DNA of 64,000 nucleotides from Duganella levis (GTDB taxonomy: Bacteria > Pseudomonadota > Gammaproteobacteria > Burkholderiales > Burkholderiaceae_D), in the NCBI RefSeq assembly GCF_009857605.1, contig NZ_WWCT01000028.1, positions 17,599-81,598 of the forward strand, given 5' to 3'. Under the pieces are notes generated by a model, which ran no database searches, was not told the origin of the DNA, and was given only the letters and a program-made list of their open reading frames with translations. Made by a program: the position numbers and the translations under genes. Below, piece by piece: positions 33,591 to 40,860 of the stretch; position 1 is the first letter of the stretch, and every line of letters starts with the position of its first letter.

Positions 33591-36254
33591 ATGTTCGTAT
33601 TGAATTCCGTACGCGTCGCCGTGCTGGCGGCGCTGAGTGTCCAGGCGCTGGCGCAAGAGCCGATGCCGCCAACTCCACCTGTTCCTCACGCGCCGGAAGT
33701 GCCGGTGGTGGCCACCACGCCGCTGCAACCGGGCGCCACGCCAACGCCGGCGATTGTACTGCCGACCGCCGCGCCACGGCCGTTCGTCGACGTGGTGCGC
33801 GGCGCGCAGTATCTGCCGGGCTTCCTGGGGCTATACCAGAAAGAGGAAAAGGTCTGGATCGAACTGCGGCCGGACCAGTTTGACCGTCCGCTGTTCATGT
33901 CGGTGAATATGCCGAACGGGATCGGTGAACGGGGCATCTACGGCAGCCAGATGGGCATGAGCCAGGTGGTGATCTTCCACCGCATCGGCAACCTGGTGCA
34001 GATGATCGCCAAGAATACCGAGTACAGCGCCAAGGGCGGCACGCCGCAGGCGCTGGCGGTGCAGCAGGCGTTCTCGGATAGCCTGCTGGCGGTGGCGCCG
34101 GTGGCCAGCGGACCGAACGCGCTGTCGAAGTCCGTGCTGGTGGAGGCCAATGCGCTGCTGTTCGGCGATATCCCGGCGATGTCCACGCGGCTGGAGACGG
34201 CGTTCCGCATGCCGTATGCAATGGACCCGCGCAACAGCAGCTTCCTCACCCTGCGTTCCGACGAGGCGATGACCGGCTTGCAGGTCAACGCCCACTTCTT
34301 CGTGCCGCGCATTGCGGCGCGTCCGGCGGTGGTGCCGACGGTGCCACTGGCGCTGCTGTCCTTGCCCACGCCGCCGTCCACGCTGCCGGACCCGCGCAGC
34401 ATGTTCCTCGGTTTCTACTACAGCTTTATGCCGCTGCCGGCGCAGGCCATGCATGGCCGCGCGGCGGATGACCGCATCGGCCATTTCGTCAGCACCAGCC
34501 AGGATTATTCGGACGATGTGACGCCGACCACCGCCGTGCATCTGGTGGACCGCTGGCGTTTGGAGAAGCAGGACCCGGCGGCGGCGCTGTCGGAACCGAA
34601 GCAACCGATCGTCTACTGGATCGACGCCAACGTGCCGGAGAAGTACCGTGAGTCGGTGCGGCAGGGCGTGCTGGCCTGGAATGAGGCATTTGAACGCATC
34701 GGTTTCAAGAACGCCATCGTGGTCAAGCAGCAGACCGACAAGGATAAATTCGACACCATGGATGCGCGCCATGCGTCGATCCGCTGGTTCGTCGGCAGCG
34801 ATGTGGGCTTTGCCATCGGCCCGAGCCAGGTCGATCCGCGCAGCGGCGAGATCCTGGATGCGGACATTGGCATGTCCGACGTGTTTGCGCGTGGTGCGCG
34901 GCGCATGGTGGGTGAGGACAGTTTCGACCTGTCGCCGCCGCCGACCGGCGAGGACCGTTGCGATTACATGGCCGAATCGGCGCAGGAGATGGGCTTTGCG
35001 CTGGACGTGCTGGAGTCGCGCGGCACCATGGATATGGGCAGTCCGCAGTCGGATGCGGTGGCGCAGGCTTACGTCAAGTCGGTCATCATGCACGAAGTCG
35101 GCCACACGCTGGGACTGCGGCATAACTTCCGCTCGTCGACCATCTACACGCTGAAGCAGTTGCAGGACCCGGAGTTCACCAAGAAGAACGGCATGGCCGG
35201 TTCGGTGATGGATTACACGCCGTTCAACCTGTCGCTGAAAGGCGAGAAGCAGGGCGAGTATGTGACGTCCGCGCTTGGTCCTTACGACTACTGGGCCATC
35301 GAGTACGCGTATAAACCGATCGAGCCGGCGCAGGAGAAGGAAGAACTGGCGAAGATCGCCGCGCGCTCGAATGAGCCGCTGCTGGCCTTCGGCACCGACC
35401 AGGATGCGAATGGTTTCAATATGGACCCGGACGTGAACGTGTTCGATCTCGGTAGCGATCCGCTGGCGTACTTCCAGCGCCGCCTGACCATCTCGCGCGA
35501 ACTGTGGGACCGCGTGCAGAACCGCACGCTGAAGCCGGGCGAAAGTTATGAGGTGCTGCGCCGCAGTTTCGACTATGGCTTCCAGCAGTTTGCGCGTACG
35601 CTGCCGGTGGTGGTCAAGTACGTCGGTGGCGTGACCTATCTGCGCGACCACGCCGGCACTGGCAGGGCGACCTTTACGCCGGTGCCGCTGCCGCGCCAGC
35701 GCGAGGCTTTGCTGATGCTGACGAATAGCTTGTTCAAGGTGGACAGCTTCAAGTTTTCGCCGGAGATGATCAGCCGTCTCGGCTCGGATCATTTCAACAC
35801 GCGCGGCCGGCCGGATGTGTCGGTCGGTGGACGCGTGCTGTCGTTGCAGGCGTCGGCGCTGGATCAGCTGATGTCCGATGCGGTGGCGATACGCCTGATC
35901 GATTCGCAGGAGAAGGTGGAGAACCGCAAGCAGGCGTTAGGTCTGCCCGAGCTGTATGTGACGGTGCAGGATTCGGTATGGAGTGAGCTCAAGTCCGGCA
36001 AGGATATCAACGGCATGCGGCGCAATCTGCAGCGTGAGCATCTGAAGCGGTTGGTGGCGTCGCTGTTGCGTGTATCGTCCGGCATGCCGGCGGATGTGCG
36101 TAGCCTGCAGCGCGAGAATGCCTTGCGCCTGCAGCGTGACCTGCATAGCGCGATGAACCGGCCGGTGAGCATCGAGGCCAAGGCGCATCTGTCGGAAAGC
36201 TATGAGACCCTGGGGCAGGCATTGAAGGCGTCCATGCTGCGCGCGGGCGCCTGA
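33591..36254 (+). CDS. Exported zinc metalloprotease, DUF5117/DUF4953 (metzincin type)
   Basis: An 887-residue protein with a signal peptide (about residues 1-20, ending QALAQ), a Pro-rich linker (about 22-60), and the DUF5117-DUF4953 arrangement of large bacterial zinc proteases. The metzincin motif HEVGHTLGLRH covers residues 501-511, and a downstream Met-turn candidate is VMDYTPFN. It is periplasmic or outer-membrane associated by inference. AAGGAAGCCCT precedes the ATG at 33591. The stop overlaps the start of the ABC fusion gene (ATGA), so the two are co-translated, although no functional link is known. Confidence 0.88.
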   Translation: MFVLNSVRVAVLAALSVQALAQEPMPPTPPVPHAPEVPVVATTPLQPGATPTPAIVLPTAAPRPFVDVVRGAQYLPGFLGLYQKEEKVWIELRPDQFDRPLFMSVNMPNGIGERGIYGSQMGMSQVVIFHRIGNLVQMIAKNTEYSAKGGTPQALAVQQAFSDSLLAVAPVASGPNALSKSVLVEANALLFGDIPAMSTRLETAFRMPYAMDPRNSSFLTLRSDEAMTGLQVNAHFFVPRIAARPAVVPTVPLALLSLPTPPSTLPDPRSMFLGFYYSFMPLPAQAMHGRAADDRIGHFVSTSQDYSDDVTPTTAVHLVDRWRLEKQDPAAALSEPKQPIVYWIDANVPEKYRESVRQGVLAWNEAFERIGFKNAIVVKQQTDKDKFDTMDARHASIRWFVGSDVGFAIGPSQVDPRSGEILDADIGMSDVFARGARRMVGEDSFDLSPPPTGEDRCDYMAESAQEMGFALDVLESRGTMDMGSPQSDAVAQAYVKSVIMHEVGHTLGLRHNFRSSTIYTLKQLQDPEFTKKNGMAGSVMDYTPFNLSLKGEKQGEYVTSALGPYDYWAIEYAYKPIEPAQEKEELAKIAARSNEPLLAFGTDQDANGFNMDPDVNVFDLGSDPLAYFQRRLTISRELWDRVQNRTLKPGESYEVLRRSFDYGFQQFARTLPVVVKYVGGVTYLRDHAGTGRATFTPVPLPRQREALLMLTNSLFKVDSFKFSPEMISRLGSDHFNTRGRPDVSVGGRVLSLQASALDQLMSDAVAIRLIDSQEKVENRKQALGLPELYVTVQDSVWSELKSGKDINGMRRNLQREHLKRLVASLLRVSSGMPADVRSLQRENALRLQRDLHSAMNRPVSIEAKAHLSESYETLGQALKASMLRAGA

Positions 36255-37819
36255 TGATGGCGGTGCGACGATGGCTGGCCGGTCTGGCGCTGCTGTGCGC
36301 CGGGCCGGCGGCGGTGGCGGCGGGCGATACGCTGCATATCGGCTCGAAGCGCTTTACCGAGTCTTATATCCTGGGCGAGGTGCTGAAGCAGACGGCGGCG
36401 CCGCATGCGAAGGTCGAGCATCTGCAAGGCCTGGGCAATACGGCAATTGTGCTGGCGGCGTTGCAGGCGGGGCGGATCGATGTCTATCCCGAATATGTGG
36501 GCACGCTGGATCTGGAGATTCTCAAGCACGCCAAGCCGGCGCCGATGGAGCAGATCCGCAAGGAGCTGGCGGTGATGGGCCTGGGCGTGGCGGTGCCGCT
36601 GGGCTTTAACAATACCTATGCGCTGGCGATGCGCGGCGACGTGGATGCGCCGCACAAGTTGAGCGAGCTGGCGGGACGCGACCAGTTGCGCTTTGGGCTG
36701 TCGCATGAATTCATCGGCCGCGCCGATGGCTGGCAGGGACTGGCGACGCGCTATGGTCTGACGCAGCGGCCGGAGGGGCTGGATCACGGCATCGCGTATG
36801 AGGCGCTGCGGCACGAGCAGGTCGATGTGATCGATATTTATTCGACCGAGGCCCGTATCAGCCAGTATGGCTTGCGGGTGCTGGAGGACGATCGCGCCTA
36901 CTTCCCGCGCTACGATGCGGTGCTGCTGTACCGGCTCGATGCGGCCAAGCGTTTTCCGGCGGCGTGGAAGGCCATCAGCCAGCTGGAAGGGCGGATCAGC
37001 GAGAAGGACATGATCGCGATGAATGCGGCGGCGGAGATCGACGGCCAGAGCTTCAACCGCGTGGCGCATGACTGGCTGGCGGCGCATCCGTTGGACGCAC
37101 CTGCGGCCGAGCCGGCGGGTGTGCGGGCCGACGCCACTGCACCCGGTGTGACTACGTCCGCGCCGTCCGTCCGCGCCAGCCTGCTGGCCAAGATCTTCGA
37201 CCAGAACCTGGCGCGCATGACGCAGCAGCATCTGACGCTGGTGCTGCTGTCGGTCGCGCTGGCGTGCGTAATCGGCATTCCGCTGGGCGTGCTGGCGGCT
37301 TCGTTGCCGCGCTTGCGGCAAGTGGTGCTGGGACTGGCCGGCGTCTTGCAGACCATCCCTTCGCTGGCCTTGCTGGCGTTGTTGATCCCGTTGCTCGGCA
37401 TGATCGGGACCGTGCCGGCGCTGGTGGCGCTGGTGGTGTATGCGCTGTTGCCCATCGTGCGCAACACCTGCACAGGCCTGTTGCAAGTGTCGCCCGGCTT
37501 GAAGCTGGCGGCGCAGGCATTGGGGCTGCGGCCGATGCAGCGGCTGGTGCATGTCGATTTGCCATTGGCGCTGCCGGTGATCCTGGCCGGCGTGAAGACG
37601 GCGGCGGTGCTGAGCGTGGGCACCGCCACCATCGCCGCCTTCATCGGCGCCGGCGGTTATGGCGAGCGCATCACCATCGGCCTGGCGTTGAATGACAACG
37701 ATATGTTGCTGGCGGGAGCTATCCCTGCGGCAATGTTGGCATTGCTGACACAGGGCATTTTCGAGCTGTTGGAGCGGGCCGTAACGAACAGGCATCGCTT
37801 TTCTGTAAAGCCGGTGTAA
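36254..37819 (+). CDS. Osmoprotectant-type ABC transporter, binding protein fused to permease
   Basis: A 521-residue fusion. A signal peptide (about 1-22) leads into a periplasmic glycine-betaine/choline-type binding domain (about 25-280; IGSKRFTESYILGEVL, YPEYVGTLD). A Pro/Ala linker (about 285-305) then leads to five or six membrane segments with the permease EAA-like loop (AAQALGLRPMQRLVHVDLPLALP). The system would import quaternary amines, but no ATPase gene lies on either side, so it must borrow one. The first ATG overlaps the protease stop; a second ATG follows directly. A small-RNA-like region and a terminator follow. Confidence 0.88.
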   Translation: MMAVRRWLAGLALLCAGPAAVAAGDTLHIGSKRFTESYILGEVLKQTAAPHAKVEHLQGLGNTAIVLAALQAGRIDVYPEYVGTLDLEILKHAKPAPMEQIRKELAVMGLGVAVPLGFNNTYALAMRGDVDAPHKLSELAGRDQLRFGLSHEFIGRADGWQGLATRYGLTQRPEGLDHGIAYEALRHEQVDVIDIYSTEARISQYGLRVLEDDRAYFPRYDAVLLYRLDAAKRFPAAWKAISQLEGRISEKDMIAMNAAAEIDGQSFNRVAHDWLAAHPLDAPAAEPAGVRADATAPGVTTSAPSVRASLLAKIFDQNLARMTQQHLTLVLLSVALACVIGIPLGVLAASLPRLRQVVLGLAGVLQTIPSLALLALLIPLLGMIGTVPALVALVVYALLPIVRNTCTGLLQVSPGLKLAAQALGLRPMQRLVHVDLPLALPVILAGVKTAAVLSVGTATIAAFIGAGGYGERITIGLALNDNDMLLAGAIPAAMLALLTQGIFELLERAVTNRHRFSVKPV

Positions 37820-37885
37820 GCGTCTTTAAGCGGCCGTAATGATTTGTAAGGGCTGCGGTGTGGGCGCGTGGCGAGGGCTATAGTG

Positions 37886-37961
37886 AATCCGTTGATTCAA
37901 TCTCCCTCCCACTGACAACGGGTTGCCCCATCCAGCGCCAGACGCTGGGTGGGTTTTTTTT
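37886..37961 (+). ncRNA. Candidate small RNA with exposed anti-Shine-Dalgarno loop
   Basis: Two hairpins lie in a gap after the ABC fusion. The first stem is AATCCGTTG / CAACGGGTT (37886-37894 with 37916-37924, one G-U pair). Its 21-base loop exposes CTCCCTCCC (37902-37910), which contains the CCUCC core of the 16S anti-Shine-Dalgarno. The second hairpin is an intrinsic terminator ending in eight T. A TATAGT box at 37879-37884 is close upstream but leaves little room before the stem, so the true 5' end is unsure. Hairpins with CU-rich anti-SD loops are known in small RNAs of other proteobacteria (the 'cuckoo' type). It could instead be only the 3' end of the ABC mRNA. Confidence 0.4.
37927..37961 (+). 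terminator. Rho-independent terminator after the ABC fusion / candidate sRNA
   Basis: The 11-bp stem CCCATCCAGCG / CGCTGGGTGGG (37927-37937 with 37943-37953, one G-U pair) has loop CCAGA and eight T residues (37954-37961). The opposing GNAT gene has its stop codon at the T run. Confidence 0.92.
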
Positions 37962-38454
37962 ATGCCTGCGCCGACAGCTGCGCCAGCGCGTCGCCGGTAA
38001 CGCGGCAGATGCGCCAGTCCGGCATCACGGTCGCGCCCATGCCTTCGTAGAACTTGATGGCGTTGGCGTTCCAGTCCAGCACCGACCACTCGAAGCGGCC
38101 GCAATCGCGCTCGACCGCCAGTTGCGCCAGCGCCACCAGCATCTGCTTGCCGTAGCCCTTGCCGCGCTGCGATTGCTGCACGTACAAGTCTTCCAGGTAC
38201 AGCCCCTTCTTGCACAGGAAGGTGGAGAAGTTGTGGAAGAACAGCGCGAAGGTCACTACCTCGCCGCCGCTGGTTTCGCCGACCAGCGCTTCGCACACCG
38301 GCTTGTCGCAGAACAGGCTGTCGTGCAGCATGGCTTCGTTGGCGACCACCATGTGTTCCAGTTTTTCAAACACGGCCAGCTCGAAAATCATGCTGAAGAT
38401 GGCGGGGACGTCGGCCGGCGTGGCCGGGCGGATGTTCAGTTCGGAAGTGCTCAT
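37960..38454 (-). CDS. GNAT family N-acetyltransferase
   Basis: A 164-residue Gcn5-type acetyltransferase of the diamine/spermidine acetyltransferase-like group. The opening MSTSELNIRPATPADVPAIFSMI, strand LYLEDLYVQQSQRGKGYGKQML (the acetyl-CoA Q/RxxGxG/A loop) and the end FEWSVLDWNANAIKFYEGMGA are typical. The true start is the ATG at 38454, which overlaps the eamA-like stop (ATGA); longer in-frame readings to 39222 run inside that gene. The substrate is unknown, possibly a polyamine or amino acid. Confidence 0.92.
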   Translation of the reverse strand: MSTSELNIRPATPADVPAIFSMIFELAVFEKLEHMVVANEAMLHDSLFCDKPVCEALVGETSGGEVVTFALFFHNFSTFLCKKGLYLEDLYVQQSQRGKGYGKQMLVALAQLAVERDCGRFEWSVLDWNANAIKFYEGMGATVMPDWRICRVTGDALAQLSAQA

Positions 38455-39362
38455 CAGGTTTTGGCAGTAGTAGAAGAATGAGGTTGCAGTGCCCAGACCA
38501 CGCTGGACAGGCAGAGTACCATGCCGATCCACTCCATGACTCCGGGGCGGTAATGTTCCAGCTGGATCGACAACAACACGGAAATCACCGGCGTGACGAC
38601 GCCGATGTAGACCGCCTTGTCGGAGCCGATGCGGTGGATCAGCGTGAAGTAGGCGGCAAACGCGATGACCGAGCCCAGCAGGGACAGCCACAGCAGGCCG
38701 CCCCAGTATTTCGCCGTGGTCGGCAGGCTGAAGTGCTGGCCGCTGACGATCACCCACAGCGCCACCAGCGTCGTGCCCCACAGCATGGACCAGGCCATAG
38801 TCAGCAGCACATTGTCGGATTGCTGGCGCACCTTGATCACCACCACGTTGCCGACCGAGCTGGCCAGCGTGGCGGTGGTCGCCAGGATCAGTCCCAGCAG
38901 GAAGTGGCCGCTGCCGCCGTTGCGGATCTCGCTCCAGGCGTCGCCGATGGAGTGAAAGAACAGCAAGGTCACGCCGCAGATGGCGACGCCGCCGGCGGCC
39001 CAGGTGCGCCAGCCGAGCGGGCTGCCGAACACCAGGCGGTTGAGAAGCGGATTCCAGAATACCATCAGCGCAAACAGCACGGCCACCAGGCCGGACACCA
39101 GATATTGCTCGGAGGTATAGGTGCAGATGTAGCTGAGGGCAAAGGTGGCGGCGCCTTGCAGCATCATCCAGCGCTGCGCGCGCCATGGCAGCAGCAGGCG
39201 GTCGCCGCGCGCCGCGCACCAAGCAAACAGCACGGCCGAGGCCAGCGCAAAACGGTAGACCACGGAGACGGCCGGCGCCACTTCGCCCAGTTGCAGCGTG
39301 ATGGCGAAGAAAGTGGAGCCCCAGATCAAACAGGCGGTGATGAATAACAGTGGAGAGGACAT
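38454..39362 (-). CDS. EamA/DMT family transporter
   Basis: A 302-residue inner-membrane protein with ten hydrophobic segments in two EamA repeats of the drug/metabolite transporter superfamily (MSSPLLFITACLIWGSTFFAI opening; second repeat from about residue 155). Members often export amino acids or metabolites; the substrate is unknown. There is no ribosome site before the ATG at 39362, but a -10 TATACT ends six bases upstream, so the mRNA may be leaderless. Its stop overlaps the start of the GNAT gene; the two probably form a unit. Confidence 0.9.
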   Translation of the reverse strand: MSSPLLFITACLIWGSTFFAITLQLGEVAPAVSVVYRFALASAVLFAWCAARGDRLLLPWRAQRWMMLQGAATFALSYICTYTSEQYLVSGLVAVLFALMVFWNPLLNRLVFGSPLGWRTWAAGGVAICGVTLLFFHSIGDAWSEIRNGGSGHFLLGLILATTATLASSVGNVVVIKVRQQSDNVLLTMAWSMLWGTTLVALWVIVSGQHFSLPTTAKYWGGLLWLSLLGSVIAFAAYFTLIHRIGSDKAVYIGVVTPVISVLLSIQLEHYRPGVMEWIGMVLCLSSVVWALQPHSSTTAKT

Positions 39363-39368
39363 CGAACG

Positions 39369-39374
39369 AGTATA
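39369..39374 (-). promoter_or_regulatory. -10 element directly before the EamA transporter start
   Basis: Minus-strand TATACT is separated by six bases from the ATG at 39362, which would place the transcription start at or next to the A of the ATG. No Shine-Dalgarno sequence is present, consistent with a leaderless mRNA. Confidence 0.45.
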
Positions 39375-39529
39375 GCTGGCCGGGGTGTATCTTGCCTAGC
39401 GGCTAGTATTTTGTTGCGACGCAACAGATGGCGGCCGAAGTTGTATCTGGAGTGTAAATTCAGGGGTGCTGGTGAAAAGACCAAGTATAGTGAAATAACA
39501 CTTCACAATTTTGCCAACCGGAGGGCGCC

Positions 39530-39664
39530 ATGAGTACCGCGCTGCAAATCAAGGTCGTCACCCTGTTGGGCTACGTGGCCCTGAGCACGGCATTGGTGCT
39601 GATGCTGGCCGACGACGAGATGCAGGGCGCGGCCACGGCCATGTTCTATGCCCTGCTGCGCTGA
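39530..39664 (+). CDS. 44-residue single-pass membrane protein
   Basis: A very small gene encoding 44 residues: a short start (MSTALQIK), one hydrophobic helix of about 18-20 residues (VVTLLGYVALSTALVLML), an acidic patch (ADDEMQ) and a short C-terminal helix (AATAMFYALLR). A strong CGGAGG sits five bases before the ATG, and TATAGT at 39486-39491 may be its -10. The stop is one base from the end of the opposing Mpo1-like gene. I do not recognise a family; the strong ribosome site and clean membrane helix argue for a real small protein. Confidence 0.65.
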   Translation: MSTALQIKVVTLLGYVALSTALVLMLADDEMQGAATAMFYALLR

Positions 39665-40102
39665 TCAGTAGGCGAGGTGCAGGCGACGGTACAGGAAGCT
39701 CAGCACGAACAGCGGGCCGATCAGCAGAAAACGCAGGTCATCGAAGAAGGATGGCTTCTTGCCCTCGATCTTATGGCCGATGAACTGGCCGATCCACGCC
39801 AGCACGAAAATCGCAATCGACAGCGGCAGAATGGTTTGCTGCGGCAGCGCCGCCAGGATGGCCAGCATCAGCGCCGCCATCAGCAGCATGCCCACCGCGA
39901 ACGGCTTCGACAGCCGGAAGTAATAGCCCATCGAAGCCAGCGCCACTGTCAGCGCCACCAGCGGATGCAGCGACCATAGCAATCCCAGCAGCGTGAAGAC
40001 GATCACGGGCACGCAGACGAAGTGGATCAGTTCGTTTGTGTGGTTGAGGTGGCTTTCGCTGTACTTGGCCAGCAGCGTATCGATCGCGCGGTGTTGCGGC
40101 AT
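39665..40102 (-). CDS. Mpo1-like (DUF962) membrane protein
   Basis: A 145-residue protein of the Mpo1-like family (DUF962, YGL010w). In yeast Mpo1 is an Fe(II)-dependent dioxygenase in alpha-oxidation of 2-hydroxy fatty acids. The conserved histidine-rich parts are visible: YSESHLNHTNELIHFVCVP near the N-terminus and IGQFIGHKIEGKKPSFFDD near the C-terminus. About four membrane helices lie between and after them. The ATG at 40102 has AGGAGACC upstream. Function in bacteria is not well tested; lipid modification is inference from the family. Confidence 0.85.
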   Translation of the reverse strand: MPQHRAIDTLLAKYSESHLNHTNELIHFVCVPVIVFTLLGLLWSLHPLVALTVALASMGYYFRLSKPFAVGMLLMAALMLAILAALPQQTILPLSIAIFVLAWIGQFIGHKIEGKKPSFFDDLRFLLIGPLFVLSFLYRRLHLAY

Positions 40103-40181
40103 GGTTGGTCTCCTGTTGTGTGGGTGCGGTCTATGCCGCCTGCAAATTCTACACCCGAACGTGGCGCTGTCGAGCATCCGC

Positions 40182-40187
40182 TACAAT
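40182..40187 (+). promoter_or_regulatory. -10 element directly before the deoxyinosine glycosylase start
   Basis: TACAAT ends five bases before the ATG at 40193, so transcription would begin at the start codon. No Shine-Dalgarno sequence is seen. No good -35 is visible. Confidence 0.4.
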
Positions 40188-40192
40188 GGCGC

Positions 40193-40696
40193 ATGACTGT
40201 GGCTGCTTCCCCTTCTTCCTCCGCTCTGACCGGCCTGGCGCCGGTGATCGATGCGCAGACTCGCATCTTGATACTCGGTAGTTTTCCTGGCGCGGCGTCG
40301 CTGGCGGCGCAGCAATACTATGCCCATCCGCGCAACTTGCTGTGGCCGATACTGTCGGCGCTGACCGGCGAGCCGCTGGCTGATTTGCCGTATGCGGAGC
40401 GCTTGCCGCGCCTGTTGGCGCACGGCTTCGGCCTGTGGGATGTGCTGGGAGCGTGCGAACGTGAAGGCAGTCTCGACTCCGCGATCCGCAAACCCGCCGC
40501 CAACGACTTCGCTCGCCTGCGTGAATTGTGCCCGCTGCTGCGCACGGTCGGTTTCAACGGCCAGACCTCCGGCAAGTTTGCGCCGCAGTTTGCCGCTGAA
40601 GGCTACCGCACGCTGGTGCTGCCTTCCACTTCGCCCGCACATGCCTCGCTCACATTGACGCAGAAACTGGAGCATTGGAAACTGCTGCTTGGTTAA
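40193..40696 (+). CDS. DNA-deoxyinosine glycosylase (UDG superfamily)
   Basis: A 167-residue uracil-DNA-glycosylase-fold enzyme of the hypoxanthine/deoxyinosine glycosylase group, which removes deaminated adenine from DNA. The family opening ILILGSFPGAASLAAQQYYAHPRNLLWPIL carries the active-site loop. GLWDVLGACEREGSLDSAI follows, and the C-terminal LPSTSPAHASLT contains the substrate-binding motif. The ATG at 40193 is chosen because the family homology starts just after it; the in-frame extension to 40022 is antisense to the Mpo1-like gene. It is possibly leaderless and divergent from the Mpo1-like gene. Confidence 0.9.
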   Translation: MTVAASPSSSALTGLAPVIDAQTRILILGSFPGAASLAAQQYYAHPRNLLWPILSALTGEPLADLPYAERLPRLLAHGFGLWDVLGACEREGSLDSAIRKPAANDFARLRELCPLLRTVGFNGQTSGKFAPQFAAEGYRTLVLPSTSPAHASLTLTQKLEHWKLLLG

Positions 40697-40800
40697 TCGG
40701 CTGCACGGCCAAGCGCAGGCCCATGGTGTTGAGGATTGCCAGCAACGTCTTTAGCGATGGATTGAATGGCCTTTCCAACCAGCGGTGCTTTGCTCTGGCG
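40687..40800 (-). pseudogene. Remnant of an addiction-module antitoxin C-terminus
   Basis: A minus-strand reading frame gives RPFNPSLKTLLAILNTMGLRLAVQP, which is the end of XRE-type antitoxins of type II toxin-antitoxin modules (NP-x-L-x-TLL-x-xLxxLGLRL). No start, helix-turn-helix or toxin gene remains; upstream the frame runs into the terminator of the neighbouring lipoprotein gene. It is a short decayed fragment, and chance similarity is possible over so few residues. Confidence 0.4.
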
Positions 40801-40803
40801 CAT

Positions 40804-40840
40804 AAAAAACGCCGCCGCAGCGCAGGGCTGGCGGCGGCGT
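40804..40840 (-). terminator. Terminator of the BACON-type lipoprotein gene
   Basis: On the minus strand a 10-bp stem (ACGCCGCCGC / GCGGCGGCGT on the plus strand, 40809-40818 with 40831-40840) is followed by a T run (A run 40804-40809). It begins 20 bases after the stop codon of the lipoprotein gene. Confidence 0.85.
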
Positions 40841-40860
40841 TGGCGCGGGGCACGCGGGGC

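Noticed and set aside
37960..39222. Longer reading of the GNAT gene reaching into the EamA transporter
   Set aside because: The extra N-terminal part is the wrong frame of the transporter; the GNAT family start is the ATG at 38454.
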